Shown: positions 1 through 6,938 of the stretch, one piece after another | Position numbering within the stretch: the stretch's first letter is position 1 | Layout: each line of letters starts with the position of its first letter | Assembly: GCA_964465665.1 (NCBI GenBank) | Contig: CAYXKM010000116.1 | Span: 1 to 6,938, forward strand | DNA: 6,938 nt | Reading direction: 5' to 3' | Source: JAKEGN01 sp964465665 | Lineage (GTDB): Bacteria > Pseudomonadota > Gammaproteobacteria > Steroidobacterales > Woeseiaceae | The notes under the pieces: model-generated | What the model was told of the DNA's origin: nothing | Seen by the model: the letters and a program-made list of their open reading frames with translations, nothing else | Databases searched by the model: none | Translations under genes and position numbers: made by a program

Positions 1-140
1 GCATCGAGTCGTCCGGGATGATTGAAATCCTTGAGGGACTGGCACCGGACGAGCAAGTGATCATTTCCGGTCAGACAGGCCTTCGCGACGGCAGCAAGGT
101 CCTTGCCAGTGCCGGACAGTTGGACCAAATGACCGGCTGA
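1..140 (+). CDS. RND efflux periplasmic adaptor (MFP), C-terminal fragment
   Basis: This is the 3' end of a gene that begins upstream of the window. The first complete codon is at base 3 and the TGA stop is at 138-140, leaving 45 residues. The fragment contains the pattern GMIEILEGLAPDEQVIISGQ followed by TGLRDGSKV, typical of the membrane-proximal domain that ends AcrA/MexA-type membrane fusion proteins. It lines up without gaps against the tail of the next gene (13 identities in 29 positions, counted by hand), so the two adaptors are paralogues. Proteins of this family sit in the periplasm and couple an inner-membrane RND permease to an outer-membrane channel. It is on the same strand and 61 bases upstream of the second adaptor, so co-transcription is likely. 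The N-terminal type (lipoprotein or Sec signal), the hairpin and the lipoyl domain lie outside the window and cannot be judged. Confidence 0.85.
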   Translation, partial: IESSGMIEILEGLAPDEQVIISGQTGLRDGSKVLASAGQLDQMTG

Positions 141-190
141 ATACCGTACCGTAACAAAGGCTCCGGCGCGCATGGGGTCGGGAAAGCATA

Positions 191-196
191 AGGGGA
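191..196 (+). promoter_or_regulatory. Ribosome binding site of the second adaptor gene
   Basis: The purine-rich AGGGGA ends five bases before the ATG at 202. It decides the start. A further in-frame ATG at 172 would add ten polar residues in front of the lipoprotein signal peptide and has no Shine-Dalgarno-like sequence before it. Confidence 0.7.
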
Positions 197-201
197 ATAG
201 C

Positions 202-1305
202 ATGAGTACTGGGCGGCTTTGGCCTGGAATCCTGATCGTGAGTCTTGCGCTGACCGCCTGCCAGAACAGCGAGAATGCGACGACGGAAAACAAGGATGAA
301 ACCATAGAAAAGGACACTCCGGCCATTCCGGTCGAAACCGCTGTCCCAACCCGGAGCGACGTCTATGCGATGTATTCCGGCACGGCGCCAATCGAAGCAT
401 TTGCCGATGCGGTAGTCGTTGCAAAAGTCGGCGGCGAAGTCCGCCAGATTTTTGTCGAGGAAGGCGATATCGTGAAATCCGGCAAGGTTATGGCGAGGCT
501 TGATGGCGACAGATTGAGGCTCGAACAGAAACAGGCCGAAGCCAATTTGCACAAACTGCAGCGCGATTTCCAGCGCAACGTGGATCTTAACGAGCGAGGC
601 CTGATCAGTGCCGGCGACTTCGAGAAGATCAAATACGAAATGGATGCGCTGGAGGCTGCCTACAATCTTGCCAGCCTGGAGTACAGCTACACGGAAATCA
701 AGGCCCCGATCACCGGCACGGTTTCCGAACGATTCATCAAGGTCGGCAACACCATCGATGTCAATGCGCCGACATTTCAGGTGACCAGCCTCGAACCGCT
801 CATTGCCTATCTGCACGTGCCAGAGCGCGAATACAGGCGAATCGAAAGCGGGCAGTCAGCGACCATCCACGTCGATGCGATTCCAGGCTCGGACTTTCCT
901 GCAACGGTCGCGCGGGTCAGCCCGGTCGTCGATCCGCAGACCGGCACTTTCAAGATCACCGTCGAAGTGACAGACCTGAGCCAACGGCTCAAACCCGGCA
1001 TGTTCGGCCGCATAAGCATTGTGTATGACATGCATGCGAATGCATTGCAGGTGCCACGGAGTGCCATTGTGGATGAGGCCGGGGAAACCACGCTGTTTGT
1101 CGTTGACGGCGACGTGGCGCACCGCAGGGTCGTGCTCACCGGGTACTCGCAGAACGGATTCGTCGAGATCATCGACGGTCTGAACGACAAGGAAAACATC
1201 GTTACCGTCGGCCAGGCCGGCCTCAAGGAAGGCGCAAAGGTTTCCGTGCTGAATGCGGCGAGCGAGGGCCAGAGCTCGGCCAATAACTCACCGGCCTCCG
1301 AATAA
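202..1305 (+). CDS. RND efflux periplasmic adaptor subunit (MFP), lipoprotein
   Basis: This is a complete 367-residue membrane fusion protein that would bridge an inner-membrane RND permease to a TolC-type outer-membrane channel. The N-terminus is a lipoprotein signal peptide: Arg5, a hydrophobic stretch (residues 6-17) and the lipobox LTAC with Cys20 as the lipidation site. A polar linker runs to about residue 50. The first lipoyl half follows (about 65-100, with AKVGGEV at 74-80), then a short alpha-helical hairpin (about 104-163, turn near LISAGDF at 134-140). The second lipoyl half contains IKAPITGTV (166-174). A beta-barrel (about 180-260) and a membrane-proximal domain (about 265-350, with VPRSAIV) complete the family order, and the last 15 or so residues are a polar Ser/Asn/Ala tail. 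The start at 202 is preferred over the in-frame ATG at 172 because it has a good ribosome binding site and begins directly at the signal peptide. Only 27 bases separate it from the first permease, so it is probably that pump's adaptor. Substrate is unknown. Confidence 0.95.
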   Translation: MSTGRLWPGILIVSLALTACQNSENATTENKDETIEKDTPAIPVETAVPTRSDVYAMYSGTAPIEAFADAVVVAKVGGEVRQIFVEEGDIVKSGKVMARLDGDRLRLEQKQAEANLHKLQRDFQRNVDLNERGLISAGDFEKIKYEMDALEAAYNLASLEYSYTEIKAPITGTVSERFIKVGNTIDVNAPTFQVTSLEPLIAYLHVPEREYRRIESGQSATIHVDAIPGSDFPATVARVSPVVDPQTGTFKITVEVTDLSQRLKPGMFGRISIVYDMHANALQVPRSAIVDEAGETTLFVVDGDVAHRRVVLTGYSQNGFVEIIDGLNDKENIVTVGQAGLKEGAKVSVLNAASEGQSSANNSPASE

Positions 1306-1320
1306 ACAATTTCGTAATAC

Positions 1321-1324
1321 AGGA
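1321..1324 (+). promoter_or_regulatory. Ribosome binding site of the first RND permease gene
   Basis: AGGA lies eight bases before the ATG at 1333, inside the 27-base gap after the adaptor stop codon. No promoter-like element or hairpin is visible in this short gap, which fits an operon-internal position. Confidence 0.6.
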
Positions 1325-1332
1325 TCAGCCCG

Positions 1333-4300
1333 ATGCATCGCTTGATTGAAATCGCAACGGAACGCCGTGTCACTATTGTGATGTTTACGATTGCGATTGT
1401 GCTCTTCGGCATGGTTTCGCTCGCGCGCCTCAATGTCAATTTGCTGCCGGACATTTCCTACCCGACGATTACCATCCGCACTGAACTGACCGGTGCTGCA
1501 CCGATCGAGGTGGAAAATCTTCTGACCAAGCCGATCGAGGAAGCCGTGGGTGTCGTCAGGAACGTGCGCCTGGTCCGATCGGTTTCGCGTTCCGGACAAT
1601 CCGATGTGACCCTGGAGTTCCTGTGGGGGACCGACATGGACATCGCCGGCGTCGACGTCAGGGAAAAGGTCGATATCATCGAGTTGCCGCTCGAAGCGAA
1701 CCGCCCGCTGTTGCTCCGATTCGATCCGTCATCCGAACCGATCATGCGCCTCGGCCTGTTGAGCAAGGCTGGCGAGGACAATGCAGCTTCCGTTATTGCC
1801 ACAGAAGGCGATCTCAAGGCATTGCGGCGCCTCGCCGAGGACCGGATCAAGAACGATCTCGAAGCCGAGGAAGGCACTGCCGCCGTCAAAGTCAGCGGCG
1901 GGCTCGAAGATGAAGTGCAGATCCAGGTCGACCAGGAGAAGCTTGCGCAGCTCGGTCTCAGCATCGAGGCAATAGCGCAAAGAATTCGCGCCGAAAACGT
2001 CAACCTTTCCGGCGGCCGCCTCGAGGAAGGCAGCCAGCGGTTCCTGGTCCGCACGATCAATGAGTTTCAGACGGTCGAGGAATTCGCCAATGCCATCGTT
2101 GCGAACGTTGCCGAGCGGCCCGTCTACCTGCGGGATGTCGCCACCGTCGCGCGCGGATACAAAGAGCGCGAAGCAATTACACGGGTAAATGGCAGAGAAT
2201 CCGTTGAACTTGCCGTTTACAAGGAGGGAGACGCGAACACGGTGCAGGTTGCAAACCGCGTCGATCGACGACTGGAAAGCGTCCGCAAGTCCCTGCCGGA
2301 CAACCTCGAACTCGTCAAGGTGTACGATCAGTCGACTTTCATCAAGTCGGCAATAAGTGACGTCACCTCTGCGGCGATATTCGGCGGCATCCTCGCCATA
2401 ATCGTGTTGTACGGGTTTCTCCGCGAGGCGCGCGCCACCACGATTATTGCCATAGCAATCCCGGTATCGGTCATTGGCACTTTCCTGCTGATGTACACCA
2501 ACGACGTATCTCTGAACATCATGTCCCTTGGCGGCATCGCACTGGCAGTCGGCATGCTTGTCGACAATGCCATCGTTGTGCTTGAAAACATTGTAAGGAA
2601 ACGCGAGGAAGGACTTGGTGTTCTTGAAGCAGCGAGAAAAGGAACAGCGGAAGTCTCAACCGCCGTTATTGCTGCGACGCTGACAACCATCGCCGTATTT
2701 TTCCCGATGGTGTTCATTAGCGGAATCGCCGGCCAGTTATTCCGCGACCAGGCATTGACAGTAACGTTTGCGCTCGTTTTTTCCCTTATCGTCGCATTAA
2801 CGTTGATACCAATGCTGGCCGCACTTGGCAGCGGATCCCGCTATAAAGAAACAGGTGAGCAATCGCCAGCTGGTTGGTTCACCCGCGGAGCTGCAGCAAT
2901 CATTCGTTCGTTCGCATGGTTGTTCCGCAAGCTTCAGTGGGTATTCTGGCTCCTGTTGTGGGTCCCCAGTCGGTTGATGCAAAACCTGCACACGGCGGTT
3001 GCCCGGCGCTATGAACCACTGTTGAAGTGGTCTCTGGCGCACCGGCTGACTGTCGTTGTCGGCGCCGCAGCTATTTTTTTCTCCAGCATGCTGCTCGTGC
3101 CACGACTGGGCACCGAGCTTATCCCGCAGCTTTCGCAAGGTGAATTCAACCTGGACCTGCGCCTGGCCCCAGGTGCGCCACTGTCCGAAACCGATCGCGC
3201 GATTCAGGTCGCCCAGGCGGCGGCAGCGCAGATCGACGATGTCGATATCAGCTACTCCGTCGCCGGCACGGGCAACCGGCTTGATGCGAACCCGGTTGAT
3301 TCCGGCGAGAATACGGGCACGCTGAGTATCACGCTCAAGCCCGGCTCGGGAAGAGCAGCAGAAAACAGCACCATGAACACGATGCGTGCAGAGCTCGCGA
3401 AACTTGCGGGTGTGCAGTACGAATTCAGCAGGCCGTCCCTGATGACTTTTGCAAGCCCGATACAGATTGAGGTCGCGGGTTTTGAGCTCGAGAGGCTGGA
3501 CTCGGTCAACCAGGTCCTCGTTCGCGAGCTGTCGAAATCCGGCCGCTTCACCGATATCCGAACGACCATTGAAATGGGCAATCCCGAAATTCAGATAATC
3601 TTCGACCAGGAACGGGCTGCTGCTCTCGGGCTTGCAGTGCGCGATATTGCCGACCGGGTGGTTGCCAATGTCCGCGGTGAGCTGGCCACCCGATACACCT
3701 GGCGAGACAAAAAAATCGATGTGCTGGTTCGCAGTGTGGATACGCAGAAAGCGAGCATCGACGAGATTCGAAAATTGATCGTCAATCCCGCGGCAGCGCG
3801 ACCGGTGACGCTCGAAACCGTGGCAGAAATCGTTGTGGCGCGGGGACCTGCCGAAATTCGTCGCGTCGCCCAGGAGCGCGTCGCGATCATATCTGCGAAT
3901 CTCAACCACGGGGACCTGGGAGCCGCAGTGCTGGAGGTGCAGTCGATCATTGACGCAACACTAATGCCCTCCGGAATTACCGCGATGGTATCCGGGCAAA
4001 ACGAGGAAATGCAGGATTCATTCCAGTCGATGCAGTTCGCGCTGGCGCTTGCAATTTTTCTCGTCTATCTGGTTATGGCGTCACAATTCGAGTCGCTCAT
4101 ACATCCCTTTGTCATCCTGTTTACCATTCCATTGGCTCTCGTCGGTGCCGTGCTCGCCTTGTTCGTGACAGGCACCACGATAAATGTGGTTGCGTTCATC
4201 GGCGTCATCATGCTGGCGGGCATCGTCGTCAATAACGCCATCATCCTGGTCGACATGATCAACCGATTGCGATCCAGGGGAATGGAAAAGACTGCCGCGA

Positions 4301-4563
4301 TCATGGAAGCCGGCCGGACCCGATTACGCCCTATCATGATGACGACGATGACGACGGTACTCGGCCTGCTGCCGATGGCAATCAGTTTTGGCGAGGGCAC
4401 CGAAGTTCGAACACCGATGGCCATTACGGTTATCGGTGGCCTGCTTGTTTCGACATTGCTGACCCTGGTGGTTATCCCGGTTGTGTACTCGTTGCTCGAT
4501 CGAAAGAAATGGGTAGTGGCTGACGAGACCCTGACTGGCCTTCCTCAACCGGCGCGCGGCTGA
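1333..4563 (+). CDS. RND efflux permease (HAE/AcrB-like), first of a tandem pair
   Basis: This complete 1076-residue inner-membrane proton-driven exporter is slightly longer than AcrB (about 1050). It has the standard RND plan. TM1 spans about residues 12-32. A periplasmic porter/docking region follows, with LTGAAPIEVE at 52-61. TM2-TM6 span about 347-498. A TM6-TM7 linker is at about 499-570, TM7 at about 571-588, a second periplasmic region runs to about 900, and TM8-TM12 span about 902-1055. TM4 carries GMLVDNAIVVLEN with Asp411 (equivalent to AcrB Asp407) and Asn412 where AcrB has Asp408. TM10 carries GIVVNNAI, with Asn967 at the position of AcrB Lys940. The TM11 region has TRLRPIMMT, with Arg997 and Thr1004 matching AcrB Arg971 and Thr978. 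The cytoplasmic linker is about 30 residues longer than in AcrB and holds a Trp-rich hydrophobic segment (527-550). These equivalences are by eye. The protein belongs with the adaptor upstream and the second permease five bases downstream. Drug, lipid or other substrates cannot be assigned. Confidence 0.97.
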   Translation: MHRLIEIATERRVTIVMFTIAIVLFGMVSLARLNVNLLPDISYPTITIRTELTGAAPIEVENLLTKPIEEAVGVVRNVRLVRSVSRSGQSDVTLEFLWGTDMDIAGVDVREKVDIIELPLEANRPLLLRFDPSSEPIMRLGLLSKAGEDNAASVIATEGDLKALRRLAEDRIKNDLEAEEGTAAVKVSGGLEDEVQIQVDQEKLAQLGLSIEAIAQRIRAENVNLSGGRLEEGSQRFLVRTINEFQTVEEFANAIVANVAERPVYLRDVATVARGYKEREAITRVNGRESVELAVYKEGDANTVQVANRVDRRLESVRKSLPDNLELVKVYDQSTFIKSAISDVTSAAIFGGILAIIVLYGFLREARATTIIAIAIPVSVIGTFLLMYTNDVSLNIMSLGGIALAVGMLVDNAIVVLENIVRKREEGLGVLEAARKGTAEVSTAVIAATLTTIAVFFPMVFISGIAGQLFRDQALTVTFALVFSLIVALTLIPMLAALGSGSRYKETGEQSPAGWFTRGAAAIIRSFAWLFRKLQWVFWLLLWVPSRLMQNLHTAVARRYEPLLKWSLAHRLTVVVGAAAIFFSSMLLVPRLGTELIPQLSQGEFNLDLRLAPGAPLSETDRAIQVAQAAAAQIDDVDISYSVAGTGNRLDANPVDSGENTGTLSITLKPGSGRAAENSTMNTMRAELAKLAGVQYEFSRPSLMTFASPIQIEVAGFELERLDSVNQVLVRELSKSGRFTDIRTTIEMGNPEIQIIFDQERAAALGLAVRDIADRVVANVRGELATRYTWRDKKIDVLVRSVDTQKASIDEIRKLIVNPAAARPVTLETVAEIVVARGPAEIRRVAQERVAIISANLNHGDLGAAVLEVQSIIDATLMPSGITAMVSGQNEEMQDSFQSMQFALALAIFLVYLVMASQFESLIHPFVILFTIPLALVGAVLALFVTGTTINVVAFIGVIMLAGIVVNNAIILVDMINRLRSRGMEKTAAIMEAGRTRLRPIMMTTMTTVLGLLPMAISFGEGTEVRTPMAITVIGGLLVSTLLTLVVIPVVYSLLDRKKWVVADETLTGLPQPARG

Positions 4564-4568
4564 CGTCC

Positions 4569-6938
4569 ATGAAGCACACCGAAATTGCACTGCACCGGCC
4601 GGTCACAACCGTCGTCGTTTTCGTCGCGCTCGCACTGGTCGGTTTGATTGCGACACGGCTTCTGCCGCTCGAGAAGTTCCCGGATATCGAGTTTCCCGGA
4701 ATCTTCATTCAGATTCCGTATGAAGGCTCGACGCCGGAAGAGATCGAGCGCCTCATCACCCGGCCTGTCGAGGAAGCGCTGGCAACCTTATCCGGCGTCG
4801 AGCAGATGTTCTCGTCGTCGACAGAAAGCCAGGCGCAGGTGTTTCTGCAGTTCGGCTGGGACCAGAGCATGGGCGCCAAGGGCATCGAGGCCCGTGCCAA
4901 GGTCGACGGCATCCGCCACGAATTGCCAGCCGACATCCGGCGTATTTTCATTTTCACCGGATCGCTTTCCGATCAACCTATTCTGCAGCTGAGAATTTCC
5001 AGCAACCGCGACCTGTCCGACAGCTACGACATGCTGGACCGGCTGATGAAGCGGCGCATAGAACGCATCGAAGGTGTATCGAAGGTCGAATTGCACGGAG
5101 TCGATCCCCGGGAAATAAGGATCCTGCTGGACTCCGACCGTATCGCCGCACACGGAGTCGATCTCGAGGAATTGCGGCAACTCCTCGAGCGCAGCAATTT
5201 CGCGGTCAGTGCCGGTCGGATCACCGACAGCAACCAGCGGTTCAGTGTCCGACCGAAAGGCGAGTTCACTTCCATCGAGCAGATCCGCAACCTGGTGATC
5301 GATAGCGCCAACCTGCGACTGCGGGATGTCGCGAGCGTCGAACTGCGCAGCCCGGACCGTGAGTACGGGCGCCACCTGGACCGCTCGTATGCCATCGGTG
5401 TACAGATCAGCAAATCGACCGGCGCGAACATGGTGGAAGTGACCGACCGGGTCATGGAAGAAGTCGAAAAGATCGGCAAATTGCCGCAGATGCAGGGCAT
5501 CAACATTTTCGACCTGGAGAACCAGGGAGACAGCGTCCGCGAATCGCTGGCGGACCTGTTGCAGGCCGGACTCATCGGCGCATTGCTGGCCATTGTCGTC
5601 CTTTACGCGTTCCTCCGGCAAATGACGACAACGCTGATTGTCACTGCCGCGGTACCCTTCTCCCTGACCATCACGCTCGGCGCTCTGTACTTCGCCGGCC
5701 TCAGTCTCAACATGCTGACGATGATGGGACTCATGCTGGCCGTGGGTATGCTGGTCGACAATGCGGTTGTGGTCATCGAAAGCGTGTTCCGTCACAGGGC
5801 CATGAACCCCTCGGAACCGTACAAAGCGACCATGACAGGTGTCCGCGAAGTAGGCATGGCTGTCATTGCGGGCACCGCGACAACGATCATCGTTTTTGTT
5901 CCGATCATGTTCGGTACCAAGACCGACATCTCGGTTTTCATGACGCACGTTGCCGTAACTATCATTGTCGCGCTGGTGGCTTCCCTGTTCATCGCCCAGA
6001 CCCTGGTACCGATGCTGGCGGCGCGCGTGCCGATGCTGCCGGAGCAAAAAGAGGGCGCATACCTTTCGCGCCTTACGACACGGTATACAAAGAGTCTGGA
6101 GTGGATACTTCGCCACCCGTGGTGGACAGCGCTTGGCATCCTGCTGACCTGCGTCATCGGCGTATTGCCACTCATGTTGCAACTGGTGAAATTCGATGCG
6201 TTTCCACAGGAATCGGGCAGGCGCCTTTACATGCCTTACAACATCGAAGGACAGCACCCGCTGGAACTGGTCGAGAAAACGGTTTACCAGATCGAGAATT
6301 TCCTGTTCGAAAACCAGCAGGAGTTTGATATCCGCTCCGTTTACAGCTACTACGAGAAGGGCAGGGCCGAATCGGTCATCCTGCTGACCGAAGACGACAA
6401 CATCACAGTGTCCACCAAGGAGATCATCACGCGGATCGAAGAGAAGATGCCGGTCATCGCCATCGGCAAGCCGAACTTCGAGTTTGACCAGGAAGGCGGT
6501 GGCGACGGTTTCAGCGTGCAGATTTCCGGCGATTCCACTTCTCGCCTGAACGAGCTCGGAGTCGATGTGGTGCGGATCTTGTCGGCCGTTCCCGGATTGA
6601 AAGATGTCCGCTCGGACGCCGAACTCGGCGAACGTGAAGTGCAGGTAAGCATCGATCGCAGCCGCGCGGCTGCTGTCGGCCTGACAACCGAGGAGATCGC
6701 GGGTTCGATCGCGATCGCGATGCGCGGGCAAAACCTTAGGGAATTCCGCGGTGAAACAGGCGAAGTCGGCGTCAGGCTGGCATTCCGCGAAAACGACAAG
6801 CAAAGCATCGAACAACTGGCCGATCTGCCCCTGTACACGCCTGACGGACGAAGAATAACGCTGGGAGCTGTCGCCGGTTTCTCGGTCGGCCATTCGCCCG
6901 ATACCATCCGACGCACCGACCGCCAGACCTCCGTCGTT
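4569..6938 (+). CDS. RND efflux permease, second of a tandem pair (3' end beyond window)
   Basis: The frame is open from the ATG at 4569 to the right edge, giving 790 codons with no stop. About 250 C-terminal residues (TM8-TM12) are missing. The N-terminus MKHTEIALHRPVTTVVVF is typical of the RND cytoplasmic helix leading into TM1 (about 12-31). The first periplasmic region begins with YEGSTPEEIE (51-60). TM2-TM6 span about 334-485. TM4 contains GMLVDNAVVVIES with Asp397 and Asn398 in the proton-relay positions. The TM6-TM7 linker is short (about 35 residues), TM7 is at about 518-538, and the second periplasmic porter region follows to the edge. It is clearly diverged from the permease just upstream, not a recent duplicate. 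The start lies five bases after the previous stop and lacks a clear Shine-Dalgarno sequence, so translation is probably coupled. A pump built from two different permeases, as in MdtBC, is plausible but inferred. A long antisense frame over 4788-6893 is treated as a shadow of this gene. Confidence 0.96.
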   Translation, partial: MKHTEIALHRPVTTVVVFVALALVGLIATRLLPLEKFPDIEFPGIFIQIPYEGSTPEEIERLITRPVEEALATLSGVEQMFSSSTESQAQVFLQFGWDQSMGAKGIEARAKVDGIRHELPADIRRIFIFTGSLSDQPILQLRISSNRDLSDSYDMLDRLMKRRIERIEGVSKVELHGVDPREIRILLDSDRIAAHGVDLEELRQLLERSNFAVSAGRITDSNQRFSVRPKGEFTSIEQIRNLVIDSANLRLRDVASVELRSPDREYGRHLDRSYAIGVQISKSTGANMVEVTDRVMEEVEKIGKLPQMQGINIFDLENQGDSVRESLADLLQAGLIGALLAIVVLYAFLRQMTTTLIVTAAVPFSLTITLGALYFAGLSLNMLTMMGLMLAVGMLVDNAVVVIESVFRHRAMNPSEPYKATMTGVREVGMAVIAGTATTIIVFVPIMFGTKTDISVFMTHVAVTIIVALVASLFIAQTLVPMLAARVPMLPEQKEGAYLSRLTTRYTKSLEWILRHPWWTALGILLTCVIGVLPLMLQLVKFDAFPQESGRRLYMPYNIEGQHPLELVEKTVYQIENFLFENQQEFDIRSVYSYYEKGRAESVILLTEDDNITVSTKEIITRIEEKMPVIAIGKPNFEFDQEGGGDGFSVQISGDSTSRLNELGVDVVRILSAVPGLKDVRSDAELGEREVQVSIDRSRAAAVGLTTEEIAGSIAIAMRGQNLREFRGETGEVGVRLAFRENDKQSIEQLADLPLYTPDGRRITLGAVAGFSVGHSPDTIRRTDRQTSVV

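Noticed and set aside
172..201. Upstream in-frame ATG that would lengthen the second adaptor by ten residues.
   Set aside because: There is no ribosome binding site before 172, and the extra polar residues would precede a lipoprotein signal peptide that starts neatly at 202.
141..201. Possible promoter or terminator in the 61-base gap between the two adaptor genes.
   Set aside because: I see no convincing -35/-10 pair and no hairpin followed by T residues, only a short repeated TACCG (143-152) and the ribosome binding site.
3709..3715. Run of seven A bases (and a run of seven T bases at 3074-3080) as possible frameshift sites.
   Set aside because: Both lie in the intact frame of the first permease, which continues with normal RND motifs on either side. 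No alternative frame of interest opens there.
2797..3909. A 370-codon open frame on the minus strand.
   Set aside because: It is antisense to the first RND permease, has no recognisable domain and has a composition typical of a shadow frame.
6711..6718. GCGATCGC palindrome, resembling the HIP1 repeat of cyanobacteria.
   Set aside because: It is a single copy inside the second permease, encoding an Ile-Ala repeat. No other copies were noticed and nothing else suggests a cyanobacterium.
4788..6893. A 701-codon open frame on the minus strand.
   Set aside because: It lies wholly antisense to the second RND permease. Its product is rich in His, Arg, Asp and Gln with no recognisable domain, as expected from reading a GC-rich gene backwards. 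The + strand frame carries clear RND motifs throughout.

Overview
This window lies entirely inside an efflux-pump operon of the RND (resistance-nodulation-division) superfamily, read left to right on the + strand. The DNA is moderately GC-rich. The proteins look like those of a Gram-negative proteobacterium, most likely a gammaproteobacterium: there is a lipoprotein-type periplasmic adaptor, full-length RND permeases and Shine-Dalgarno-led genes packed closely together. This taxonomic reading is inference from protein style only; no marker gene is present.

Layout: bases 1-140 hold the last 45 codons of a periplasmic adaptor (membrane fusion protein, MFP) that starts upstream of the window. 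After a 61-base gap comes a second, complete MFP (202-1305, 367 aa), a predicted lipoprotein. After 27 bases comes a complete RND permease (1333-4563, 1076 aa). Only 5 bases later a second, clearly different RND permease begins (4569) and runs off the right edge after 790 codons. That second permease has no stop codon in the window, and its DNA also carries a long open antisense frame (4788-6893 on the minus strand) that should not be mistaken for the gene.

How the genes would work together: the permeases sit in the inner membrane and exchange protons for substrate. The adaptors bridge them to an outer-membrane TolC-type channel, which is not in this window. Two adjacent, non-identical permeases behind an adaptor recall the MdtABC-type heteromeric pump, and a doubled adaptor is less usual. 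Substrates cannot be read from the sequence. There is no intergenic stretch over 61 bases. I see no convincing promoter, terminator, RNA gene, mobile element or CRISPR array. The points most worth a second look are the doubled-adaptor/doubled-permease layout, a Trp-rich hydrophobic insertion between TM6 and TM7 of the first permease only, and the Asp-Asn (not Asp-Asp) proton-relay motif in both permeases.
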